64,000 nt of DNA from Methylobacterium aquaticum (GTDB lineage Bacteria > Pseudomonadota > Alphaproteobacteria > Rhizobiales > Beijerinckiaceae). Position numbers and translations under genes: made by a program. Numbering within the stretch: position 1 is the stretch's first letter; the number at the start of each line of letters is the position of its first letter. Below the pieces are notes generated by a model, which saw only the letters and a list, made by a program, of their open reading frames with translations, was not told the origin of the DNA and searched no databases. Of this stretch, positions 1 to 7,957 are shown one piece after another. Where the stretch lies: positions 6,479,001 through 6,543,000 of the forward strand of contig NZ_CP043627.1 in NCBI RefSeq assembly GCF_016804325.1. The letters run 5' to 3'.

Positions 1-106
1 GCTCCAGGCCGTCGGCGGCGAAACGGCATTCGGACATCAGCGCGGAGAGCCGCGCGCGGGTCTCCCTGGCGCCGAGGCGGTCGAGGCCGCTGGTCCACTT
101 ATCCAT
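1..106 (-). CDS. Hypothetical protein, N-terminal 35 residues only
   Basis: The frame begins with ATG at 106 and runs off the left edge, so only the first 35 residues (MDKWTSGLDRLGARETRARL...) are visible. No family is recognised. The start overlaps the end of the upstream helix-turn-helix gene by 8 bases (ATGGATAA), an arrangement typical of translationally coupled genes, so the two are probably one operon. The function cannot be judged from this much sequence. Confidence 0.55.
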   Translation of the reverse strand, partial: MDKWTSGLDRLGARETRARLSALMSECRFAADGLE

Positions 107-311
107 GGGACGCCTCCACGGGCCGGTACTCGACGGAGGTGTGCTTCGTCAGGCCGAGGGCCCGAAGGATCGCGGGGCCCGGGTCGCGACGGCCCGCCAG
201 GGCGTCGTGGACATAGACCGTCGACACACGATGCTCGCGCGCGAAGGCGGTCTGCCCTCCCGCTTTATCTATGCTCGCCCGCAGGCGCTCCCTGACCTCA
301 TCGACCGTCAC
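99..311 (-). CDS. Small XRE/Cro-like helix-turn-helix protein
   Basis: A 70-residue protein starting with GTG, preceded by a good ribosome site (AGGAG, 6 bases upstream). Residues about 19-53 (QTAFAREHRVSTVYVHDALAG...) read as a Cro/C1-type helix-turn-helix: a short helix, a turn and a recognition helix, followed by the proline-glycine segment seen in small phage and plasmid regulators. It probably binds DNA as a dimer. It overlaps the next gene by 8 bases and so may control or be co-made with it. The family call rests on pattern only; no target is visible. Confidence 0.6.
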   Translation of the reverse strand: MTVDEVRERLRASIDKAGGQTAFAREHRVSTVYVHDALAGRRDPGPAILRALGLTKHTSVEYRPVEASHG

Positions 312-454
312 GACGCTCTCCTAGCTATTGACGCGTAGAAGCGTAATATGCGTCGGAGCGCATTACAAGGGCTACTCGGGTGCAAACCCGGCGGCGACTG
401 CTGGGTGCAATCTGGGTCACGAGGCGAAAGCTTCGACTTTCGAAGGATTACATC

Positions 455-1015
455 ATGAGTTCTTGGGGCGAGACGAAGGACGGGGCGACCAATCCTTCAA
501 GGACAGGGACGCCAGTCCTTGTCCTGCCGGCCTGGGAGAGGGCGTACCGGGCGGTGCTCGCCGAGGATTTCCTCGCGCTGGGTGCGCGGATTTGTCCTGT
601 GCAGAGGACCGACGAGCGTGTCCGGAGGGGCCGGTACGAGTACAGCTATCCCCGCGCGCACTACGCAGTGCCCCACGGCGCCGTCGTCGCCGTGGCCCCC
701 GGCTCCGGACGCGTGCCGCACCGGGCCTACGTCGGCCGGGACGACGGCGTGGCCGAGATCTCCTCCGCGGCGGCCGAGGACCTGCTCGATCCCGCCGGCG
801 CGAATCGGCGCGCATGGCGGCGCCGGGTGCTCGCCTCGGGGCTGACGGAGACGCCGCGCCGGTTCCGGATGGCGCCCGGCCACGGGTTCGAGCCGGAGAC
901 GATCTACGACTGGTGCAGGCAGGAGTACGTGGCCGCCTGCACGAAGGCGGGGGAGAGGTACGTATGGCTACGCGCAGTCACGTATGCCGAGGCCGTCGCG
1001 CTTGGGATCGCGTGA
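455..1015 (+). CDS. Hypothetical protein, 186 aa
   Basis: The frame is open from 380, but the ATG at 455 is preferred because GAAGGA lies just upstream and the preceding residues are low-complexity. The product is soluble with no signal peptide. It begins with a Ser/Thr-rich stretch and continues with a Trp/Tyr-rich body (motifs WERAYRAVLAEDF and YDWCRQEYVAAC). No catalytic motif or known family is recognised. Its neighbours are also small unknown genes, which fits accessory DNA. The coding call is supported by the length of the frame and by consistent G/C at third positions. Confidence 0.6.
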   Translation: MSSWGETKDGATNPSRTGTPVLVLPAWERAYRAVLAEDFLALGARICPVQRTDERVRRGRYEYSYPRAHYAVPHGAVVAVAPGSGRVPHRAYVGRDDGVAEISSAAAEDLLDPAGANRRAWRRRVLASGLTETPRRFRMAPGHGFEPETIYDWCRQEYVAACTKAGERYVWLRAVTYAEAVALGIA

Positions 1016-1085
1016 CGTACCGAGGGCAGCGCGTGTCGTATGCGTCGGGCCGCGGCAGGATGGCGGTGTCGGTCCTTAGGAGGGG

Positions 1086-1640
1086 ATGATGAGGAAGATG
1101 TTGGCCGCATTCGCCCGGGCGCTCGCCGCGATGGGCCTAGTCATGGTGATGGTGGTTTGGGAAGGCGGAAAGCTCGTCTTGAAGACCGTCCGCGGCGTCC
1201 TGGCGCCGCGGCCCCCGGTCGCCGAAGCTGAGGCCGAGCTCGCGCACGAGATGGCGCAGCCGGCCGGCCCGAAGCCGCCGTCGCCGGCCGAGGCCTGGGG
1301 CCGCGCCGCGCTGCACTATCTCATGGGCGAGGCTCCGGAAGCCTCCGCGGCGCTGGACGATGCCGCCCGGGCCTATCTCGATGCCCTTTCCGAGGATCAG
1401 CAAGTCGCCCTGGCGCAGCACGACAACCGCACGGTCGGGCGTCATCTCCTGCGCGAGCGCCTCCTGCCGGACCTGCCGCGTCCAATGAGCCCGAGCGAGT
1501 ACCGCAACATCGAGGCGACCCGCGCGGCGGCCGGGGCGGCAGAGGCGCACCAGCGCCTCGTAGGCGACGACGCCAAGCGCCGCCACTTCATCGAGGTCCT
1601 CGATGAACTCCTCGCCGAGCCGATGCCACGAGGCCTCTGA
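1086..1640 (+). CDS. Hypothetical protein with an N-terminal membrane helix, 184 aa
   Basis: Starts at tandem ATG codons directly behind TAGGAGGGG, a strong ribosome site. Residues about 5-35 form one hydrophobic helix (AALARALAAMGLVMVMVV region), followed by an Ala/Pro-rich linker and a mostly helical acidic and basic domain to the end. This predicts an inner-membrane anchor with a cytoplasmic helical domain. No family is recognised. A rho-independent terminator follows 23 bases after the stop, so this is the last gene of its transcript. Confidence 0.65.
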   Translation: MMRKMLAAFARALAAMGLVMVMVVWEGGKLVLKTVRGVLAPRPPVAEAEAELAHEMAQPAGPKPPSPAEAWGRAALHYLMGEAPEASAALDDAARAYLDALSEDQQVALAQHDNRTVGRHLLRERLLPDLPRPMSPSEYRNIEATRAAAGAAEAHQRLVGDDAKRRHFIEVLDELLAEPMPRGL

Positions 1641-1662
1641 TCGCGCCACCGCCGGAACGACG

Positions 1663-1695
1663 AAGCCCGCCCTGGTCGCCCGGGGCGGGCTTTTT
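1663..1695 (+). terminator. Rho-independent terminator
   Basis: A perfect 10-base-pair stem (AAGCCCGCCC pairing with GGGCGGGCTT) with a 10-base loop is followed by a run of T. It sits 23 bases after the stop of the 184-residue gene on the plus strand. Confidence 0.85.
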
Positions 1696-1813
1696 CGTGC
1701 CCGCAAATAAATCTGTGGATAACGTTCTTTCTTGCTTAAACCGGCTTGACCATTGCGCCCAGCGCACATCTCGGCATCACCGCAGCATCCCGTGATGCCG
1801 CACGGATGCCGTG

Positions 1814-2086
1814 TCAGCCCCGGGCGCGCTTGGCCCTGGCGATGATCGCGCGCCGCATGATGGCGTCCCGGAGCCGGTCGTCCTCGGCCCGGGCGTGCTG
1901 CTCGGCCCGCTCGGCGGCGAACGCGGCCGCGACGCGCCGGGCCCGGAGGACCGCAGCCTGCTGACGGATCACGCGGGCTTCCGCGTATGCCGCCCGATGC
2001 TGGACGAGGACGCCTGCCAGCCCCAGGGCGATGCTCTGCATCGGGGCATCAAAGGCCTGCACGACGTTGTGGGCTTGGTTCGTCAT
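1814..2086 (-). CDS. Hypothetical Ala/Arg-rich helical protein, 90 aa
   Basis: The frame is open further upstream, but the ATG at 2086 is chosen because GGAGG lies 8 bases before it and the residues upstream look non-coding. The protein starts MTNQAHNVVQAFDAP and becomes a long Ala/Arg/Glu helix, probably coiled coil, with a basic C-terminus (RRAIIARAKRARG). The first part resembles the helical start of phasin-like proteins (a Gln- and Ala-rich segment with a Pro cap), but this is weak. No domain is recognised. Confidence 0.5.
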   Translation of the reverse strand: MTNQAHNVVQAFDAPMQSIALGLAGVLVQHRAAYAEARVIRQQAAVLRARRVAAAFAAERAEQHARAEDDRLRDAIMRRAIIARAKRARG

Positions 2087-2766
2087 CAGGGCGGCCTCCA
2101 TCTCACCGGCGTGCCCATAGGAGATCGGGATCCCGAATCCCTTGTCGAGCCCCATCCCGCCAACGTGGTTACCGATACCCTTGCTGCCTGTGGACAGCTG
2201 GTTGACGGGCCGCCCTCGGTACGTGCGCGGGATACGAACAGACGACCCCTTCGGCTCCCCCGTTACACCGGCACGGTACGAACACCCCCTCACTGGAGGG
2301 CGACGTAGCCGACGAGATCGGCCAGGGCGGTGTCCTGCATCGCCGGCGTTGACGAGGCAGGGGTTGCCCGACGTCGTCGTGAGCGGCGGCGCCGTCCTGC
2401 CCGCCGCGAAGACGACGGTGCCGATGACGCAGCCTTTTACATTCAAAATCAGCATAGGTTGCTTCGGCCGATACAGTGCCGACCGATCACACGCGGAAGG
2501 ACAGCTCACCGCTCTGGTTCTGGCTTATAGCTCCGCCGGGCGGCCATGACAGCAATTGATATGCGAACATCTGACCACTTGCAGATCTTCGAACCTGCTG
2601 GCCGGGATGTCCGCTTGTAAGGAAGAAGCGGACCTTTGTACGGCGGTTACATTGTCGGCATGTTGGGGCAGATAAGCGACCGGAGGGCCTGAATGGCGGC
2701 GACCGATCCGAGGAGACCGGACAGATACGTGATGACCCCGGGCCACATCCGGCGGCTCGATGCTTC
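2087..2766. other. Gap without a convincing gene
   Basis: About 680 bases lie between two minus-strand genes. The only suggestive frame reads leftward from about 2452 (MLILNVKGCVIG...) and looks protein-like for some 40 residues. It then continues sensibly only after a one-base shift, ending MQDTALADLVGYVALQ near 2306. It may be a broken small gene. Otherwise I see no promoter, RNA gene or repeat that I can defend. Confidence 0.3.
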
Positions 2767-3843
2767 TCAGCCCTGAGCCTCGGGCAAGGGCATCCGGACG
2801 GAGACCCGTATTCCGTCCCGTGCGAAGTCCACGTCCACCTCGGCCCCGGTCTGGGCGGCCAGGACCTTGTTGAGAAGCCTGTGCCCGAAGCCATGGCGCG
2901 TGGGATGCGAGACCGGGGGCCCGTCATGCTCCGCCCAATCCCAGCGGAGGGCGCGGCCTGACGGCCCCTCCTCGATCCGCCAAGCCACCTGGAGCCGCCC
3001 GTCCGGATCGGCCAGCGAACCATGCAGGAGGGCGTTGGTGGTGAGTTCGTGCAGGGCCATGCCGATGGGCACGGCAAGCTCCGACGGCAGCACGACTTTG
3101 GGGCCGTCCAAAGTCAGGCGCCCACGCTCGTCGTAGGGACCGAGTTCGGCCCGCAGCAATCCCTCGAAGACGGCGGCCTGGGCCACGTCCTCGGTAATGA
3201 GGGCATGCGTCCTCGCGAGCGACGTGATCCGCCCCGACAGGGCCCGCGTGAACTCCGGGATCGTGAGCGAGGAACGAACGGTGGCGTTCACCACGGCCTG
3301 GACGGTGGCGAGGGTGTTCTTCACGCGATGGTGCAGTTCGCGAACCATCAGCGCCTGACGGTCCTCGAAGGCACGCCGCCCGGTCACGTCGCGCTGCAGC
3401 GAGACCCAGTGAGAGACGCGTCCGTCATCCGCGCGCACGGGCGTGATCAGCCATTCGACCGTGTACGTCGAGCCGTCCTTGCGGTAGTTGACCGCCTCCC
3501 CTTGGAACTGCTCGCCCGCCGTCAGCGCGGCGCGCATTCGTCCCAGCACCGCGCGATCCGTATCGGGTCCCTGCAGAAATCGGGGCGTCCGCCCGAGGAC
3601 CTCGGATGCCTCGTACCCGGTCATGCGGGCGAAGGCGGGGTTTGCATACTCGATGCGGGGCCCGGGCTCGTCTAGCTCGGCCGACGTGATGAGGACGGCC
3701 TCCCCCGACGCTTCGACGGCGGCGCGCAGCAGCCTGAGATCGACCGTGGCCGTCACCGTCTCGTCTCCTCCCGACAACCTTCCACCCCTGTGCTCGTCAG
3801 CTTCCATCCGCTCCCGAACCCGATCCAGGGCCGCGGCGGCCAT
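2767..3843 (-). CDS. LOV-derived PAS sensor with HWE histidine kinase
   Basis: A 358-residue cytoplasmic kinase. Residues about 33-155 are a PAS domain clearly descended from LOV photosensors: it keeps NY-RKDG and a Gln near 150, but the core motif reads GRTPRFLQG, with Pro87 where the flavin-binding Cys should be. Residues 165-355 are an HWE kinase: phosphoacceptor H172 in HHRVKN, an N box (ALHELTTNALLHG) and the Trp and Glu in RWDWAEHDGP. It has no receiver domain, so the partner response regulator is encoded elsewhere. It is the most downstream gene of the kinase row. The sensed signal is unknown; a light-driven adduct is not possible without the Cys. Confidence 0.9.
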   Translation of the reverse strand: MAAAALDRVRERMEADEHRGGRLSGGDETVTATVDLRLLRAAVEASGEAVLITSAELDEPGPRIEYANPAFARMTGYEASEVLGRTPRFLQGPDTDRAVLGRMRAALTAGEQFQGEAVNYRKDGSTYTVEWLITPVRADDGRVSHWVSLQRDVTGRRAFEDRQALMVRELHHRVKNTLATVQAVVNATVRSSLTIPEFTRALSGRITSLARTHALITEDVAQAAVFEGLLRAELGPYDERGRLTLDGPKVVLPSELAVPIGMALHELTTNALLHGSLADPDGRLQVAWRIEEGPSGRALRWDWAEHDGPPVSHPTRHGFGHRLLNKVLAAQTGAEVDVDFARDGIRVSVRMPLPEAQG

Positions 3844-3974
3844 ACCGGTTCAAACTTACGTTAAGCGGTCGGGTTGCTGAGGCCGAATGTCCGAAGGCGG
3901 CGCTCGACCCGGCCCCGCGTACGACGACCGCGGGCGTCGCGGACCCGTACGCGCCGTCCCGGGGTCGGCGGCGC

Positions 3975-6194
3975 TCAGCGCATAATCAATTCGCGGATGC
4001 GGGCGGCCAGGGCTTCCACGGCGAACGGCTTCGTCAGCACGGCCATGCCCGGTTCGAGATGGCCGTCGGAGAGAAGGGCGTTCTCGGCGAAGCCCGTGAT
4101 GAACAGGACCTTCAGGTCCGGGCGGCCCACCCGCGCCGCGTCGGCCATCTGGCGACCGTTCAGGCCCCCGGGCAGGCCGACGTCGGTCACGAGCAGGTCA
4201 ACCCGCGCGTCCGATCGCAGGACCCTGAGACCGCCGGCCGCGTCCGCCGCCTCGACGGCGGTATAACCGAGGTCGCCCAACACGTCCGTCACGAGCATCC
4301 GGACGCTGGGCTCATCGTCCACGACCAGCACCGTCTCGCCAGCCTCAGCGACGGACAGGAGCCCGACCTGCGGCGGCGCCTCGTCCCGCTCCGCTTGTCC
4401 CCGGTGGCGAGGCAGGTAGATGCTGACGGTGGTGCCCCGGCCCTCCTCGGAGTGGATGCGCACCTGGCCGCCCGACTGCTTGGCGAAGCCGTAGATCATC
4501 GACAGGCCGAGGCCGGTGCCCTGCCCGAGCGGCTTGGTGGTGAAGAACGGCTCGAACACCTTGGCGACCACCTCCGGCGGCATGCCGGTGCCGGTGTCGG
4601 AAACGGAGAGCGACAGGTACTCGCCCGCGGGCATGTCCTGCCGCCGGGCCGCCTGGTGGTCGATCCGACGGTTGGCGGTCTCGATGACGATGCGCCCGCC
4701 GTCGGGCATCGCATCCCGGGCGTTGATGCAGAGGTTGAGTAGCGCGTTCTCTAGCTGCGAGGGATCGACCAGCGCGGGCCACAGGTCGGGCAGGCCCACG
4801 GTCTCGACATGCACGGCCGGTCCGACCGTTCGCCGGACCATATCGAGCATCCCGTCGACGAGGGCGTTCACGTCGGTGCCCTTCGGCGCAAGGGTCTGCC
4901 GGCGCGAGAAGGCCAGGAGACGGTGCGTCAGCGCGGCCGCCCGCCTCGTCGCGCCCTGCGCGGTCACCATGTACCGGTCGACGTCGGAGAAACGCCCTTG
5001 CACGATGCGGGTGCCCATCAACTCAAGGCTGCCGGAAATGCCGGCGAGCAGGTTGTTGAAGTCGTGCGCCAGGCCCCCGGTCAGTTGCCCGACCGCCTCC
5101 ATCTTCTGGGACTGGCGCAGTTGCTCCTCGGCGTTCATCAGCTCGGCCGTGCGTTCGCCGACGCGCTGCTCCAGGGTCTCGTTCAGGGCGCGCAACTGGG
5201 TGATAGCCCGGTCGCGTTCCTGCTCGACGGTACGGCGCTCCTCAACGTCGAGGAGTACGCCCGGGAAGCTCAGCGGCGTCCCGTCCGGCCCGTGGTCGAC
5301 CCGACCATTGGCCTCGATCCAATAGTATCGCCCGTCGGCCCGGCGCACCCGGTACTGGTGAGCGTAGGCGCCGCCACGGGCTACGGCCTCGTTGATGGCG
5401 GCCGCCAGCCCGTCCTGGTCGTCGGGGTGAACGGTCGCGACGATCTGGGCAAGCGGGATGCCCTCGCGTCCAAGCGCCGGGTCGAGCCCGAAGCTGCGGG
5501 CGAAGGCCTCGTCGACCGTGAACCGGTCGGTGGGCAGGTCCCAATGCCACGTGCCGATGATGGCGCCGGCTGCCAGCGCCAGTTGCACGCGCTCGATGTT
5601 GGCGCGGGCGACCGCCTCGCTGGCGCGCAGGCGTTCCTCCGCTTCGCGTCGGGCGGTGACGTCGTTGAAGATGATGGCGATCTGACGCTCGGCCGGGTCG
5701 CCGACCGGGACGGCCCGCACGTCGAACCAGCGTGAGAATGCCTCGGCGTAGCTCTCGAAATTCTCCGGCTCCCGGGTCTTGGCAACTCGTCCGTAGGTCT
5801 CGAACCAGAACCGCTCCAGGTTCGGGGCGAACTCGGTGACCCACTTACCGCGCAGGTTGACGCCGGCCTCGCGCTCGAAGGCCGGGTTGGCCTCCAGGAA
5901 CCGGTAATCGACCGGCCGGTCGTCGGCATCGAACTTAACCTGGACGATGGCGAAGGCCGCCTCGACCGTCTCCAGAAGCGTCCGGAAGCGCTCCTCGCTC
6001 GCCCGCAGGCGCAGGACCTCGGCCTCAAGCTCCTCGCGGGAAAGGGTTGTCAGGACGCCCCCTGTCACAAATTCCATCCTTGCCGGACGCTCGAAGGCGA
6101 CGGCTCTTGCCAATGTCGGGTGTCGGGACGTGACGGTTCGAACCGCCGCGGGTGCCGCGGCCATGTGCGCGAGGTCCGGTCCGGTGGAAACCAC
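3975..6194 (-). CDS. Hybrid sensor histidine kinase (PAS-PAS-HisKA-HATPase-REC)
   Basis: A 739-residue soluble hybrid kinase. PAS domains lie at about 65-190 and 205-325, with a coiled coil at 325-370. The dimerisation and phosphoacceptor segment carries H377 in GGLAHDFNN, followed by an ATPase domain with FEPFFTTK and GLGLSMIYGF. A receiver lies at about 615-735 with VVDDE and the phosphoacceptor Asp in VTDVGLPGG. The frame opens with GTG at 6194; an ATG at 6077 is the alternative, and neither has an ideal ribosome site. It closely resembles the 1062-residue kinase of this cluster in its kinase and receiver parts, so duplication is likely. No DNA-binding output is present. Confidence 0.9.
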   Translation of the reverse strand: MVSTGPDLAHMAAAPAAVRTVTSRHPTLARAVAFERPARMEFVTGGVLTTLSREELEAEVLRLRASEERFRTLLETVEAAFAIVQVKFDADDRPVDYRFLEANPAFEREAGVNLRGKWVTEFAPNLERFWFETYGRVAKTREPENFESYAEAFSRWFDVRAVPVGDPAERQIAIIFNDVTARREAEERLRASEAVARANIERVQLALAAGAIIGTWHWDLPTDRFTVDEAFARSFGLDPALGREGIPLAQIVATVHPDDQDGLAAAINEAVARGGAYAHQYRVRRADGRYYWIEANGRVDHGPDGTPLSFPGVLLDVEERRTVEQERDRAITQLRALNETLEQRVGERTAELMNAEEQLRQSQKMEAVGQLTGGLAHDFNNLLAGISGSLELMGTRIVQGRFSDVDRYMVTAQGATRRAAALTHRLLAFSRRQTLAPKGTDVNALVDGMLDMVRRTVGPAVHVETVGLPDLWPALVDPSQLENALLNLCINARDAMPDGGRIVIETANRRIDHQAARRQDMPAGEYLSLSVSDTGTGMPPEVVAKVFEPFFTTKPLGQGTGLGLSMIYGFAKQSGGQVRIHSEEGRGTTVSIYLPRHRGQAERDEAPPQVGLLSVAEAGETVLVVDDEPSVRMLVTDVLGDLGYTAVEAADAAGGLRVLRSDARVDLLVTDVGLPGGLNGRQMADAARVGRPDLKVLFITGFAENALLSDGHLEPGMAVLTKPFAVEALAARIRELIMR

Positions 6195-6246
6195 GCGAAT
6201 GCGGCTCCCGCTGGGCGGGATGCCCGCAATCCTTGCACGTCAACCT

Positions 6247-7869
6247 TCAGCTGTCGGCCTTGATCTCGGCGAGGCTGGCGGTCAGGTCGCAGGTGACGCC
6301 CTCGGCAGGGTAGGCCAGGTTCACCTCTCCCCCGATGGTCCCGGCCAGCCCGCGCTCGATCAGACGGCTGCCGAAGCCCCGTCGGGTTGGTGGCGTGACC
6401 TGCGGCCCGCCGACCTCCCGCCAGCGCAGGCGGATCACCGGCTCGTGCCCATCGCGCCCGATGCTCCATTCGATCAGCACGCAACCTTGCGGCGTCGAAA
6501 GCGCCCCGTACTTGGCGGCGTTGGTTGCGAGTTCGTGGACCATCAGGGCCAGTGAAAGGGCGGCCCTCGACCCGACGCGCACGTGGGGGCCGGACAGCCG
6601 GAACCGCCCGGCCACGGCATCGTCGTGGATGGCCAGCGAGCCCCGGATCACCTCTTCGAGGCCGGCGCCCTCGCGGGTGCCGGCGAGGAGGATGTCGTGG
6701 GCCTTGCCCATGGCGACGAGGCGGTCGGCGAGGGCGTCGCGCGCCGCGTCGAGGTCCGGCGCGTTGCGCATGGTCTGGGCGGCGATGGCCTGCACCATCG
6801 CGAGGGTGTTCTTGAGGCGGTGACTGAGCTCCCGGTTCAGCAGCGCCTGCCGCTCCTCGGCCCGCAGGCGGGCGATCCCGGCCTGGACCCGGTCGGCGAC
6901 GTTGCGCGCGAAGGAAGCTTCCTCCGCCGTCCAGCGCCGGCGCGCCGTGTCGTGGACGAGGAACACCCCGACCGTGCGACCACGTTCGCGAACCGGAACG
7001 TTGAGCAGGCTCCGGATGCCGAGGGCCGCGAACCGCTCGGCTTCGCCCGAGGTGCGCGCATCCTCGGTCACGTCGTCGACCACGAGCGTGTCGCCGCGCC
7101 GGAGCACAGGGCCGACCTCGCCGTAATCGGCGATGCGGTGGCGACCGGAGAGGCTCGCCATGCCCGGGACGGCCCAGTCGTCGGGCACCGTCAAAACATC
7201 GCCCGACCCGTCCATCTCGCCGTAGGCCGCCCGCTTGGCGGCAAGGGTCCGGCCCACGACCTCGGTGGCCACTGCGGTCATCTCGGGGACGGTGCAGGCA
7301 TCCCGCAACCGGTCGCCTAGTTCGATCAGGGCGTTCCGGCGCTCGAGCGCGCCCTGCATCTGGGTGACCTGGCGGCGCTCGCGCAGGAGGACCATCACCT
7401 GCCGGGCAAGGCGCCTCAGAGCGTCGGCCTCGTGGGGAGCCAGGCCGCCCGGGCGCGGATGGTGGTCGATCACGCACAGGCTGCCCAGAACCTGGCCGTC
7501 CGAGTCCCGAAGGGGGGCGCCGGCGTAGAACCGGATGTGCGGCTCGCCCGTGACGAGCGGGTTCCCGCGGGTGCGGGGGTCGGCGGCAAGGTCCGGGATT
7601 ACGAGCAGGTCCGGCTCGCTCAGCGCGTAGACGCAGACGGACGCATCGAGGGCCGTCTCGCAAAGGGGGAAGCCCGCCCGCGCCTTGAACCATTGCCGGT
7701 TGGCCGCGACCAGGCTGACCAGGGCCCGGCAGATGAGGCGCGCGATCTGGACGGCATCATCGAAGCCCTCCTCCGGCGCCGTGTCGAGCACGTCGAGAGC
7801 CTCCAGCGCGGCGAGGCGCTTCGGGTCGGCGGCATCGGCCCTGATGGTTGCCGGTGAGGTATGGATCAT
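6247..7869 (-). CDS. Double-GAF HWE histidine kinase
   Basis: A 540-residue cytoplasmic kinase. Two GAF domains (about 20-165 and 190-335) precede an HWE kinase with H350 in LSHRLKN, N box MVHELATNAAKYGAL and the Trp-Glu signature in LRWREVGGP. The first GAF has the NRQWFKAR and GSLCVID segments typical of bacterial GAF sensors. It lacks the Cys-bearing pattern expected of a bilin-binding GAF, so a small ligand or redox signal is more likely than light. It has no receiver. It sits between two hybrid kinases on the same strand, 52 bases before one and 88 after the other. Confidence 0.9.
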   Translation of the reverse strand: MIHTSPATIRADAADPKRLAALEALDVLDTAPEEGFDDAVQIARLICRALVSLVAANRQWFKARAGFPLCETALDASVCVYALSEPDLLVIPDLAADPRTRGNPLVTGEPHIRFYAGAPLRDSDGQVLGSLCVIDHHPRPGGLAPHEADALRRLARQVMVLLRERRQVTQMQGALERRNALIELGDRLRDACTVPEMTAVATEVVGRTLAAKRAAYGEMDGSGDVLTVPDDWAVPGMASLSGRHRIADYGEVGPVLRRGDTLVVDDVTEDARTSGEAERFAALGIRSLLNVPVRERGRTVGVFLVHDTARRRWTAEEASFARNVADRVQAGIARLRAEERQALLNRELSHRLKNTLAMVQAIAAQTMRNAPDLDAARDALADRLVAMGKAHDILLAGTREGAGLEEVIRGSLAIHDDAVAGRFRLSGPHVRVGSRAALSLALMVHELATNAAKYGALSTPQGCVLIEWSIGRDGHEPVIRLRWREVGGPQVTPPTRRGFGSRLIERGLAGTIGGEVNLAYPAEGVTCDLTASLAEIKADS

Positions 7870-7957
7870 CGCCGTGGAACCAAATCACTTTCCACGCGTT
7901 GTATCGCCCCTTTTAACAAATGTCAGGTCATGAATAACGCTGAGGCGCGGCGGTTTG

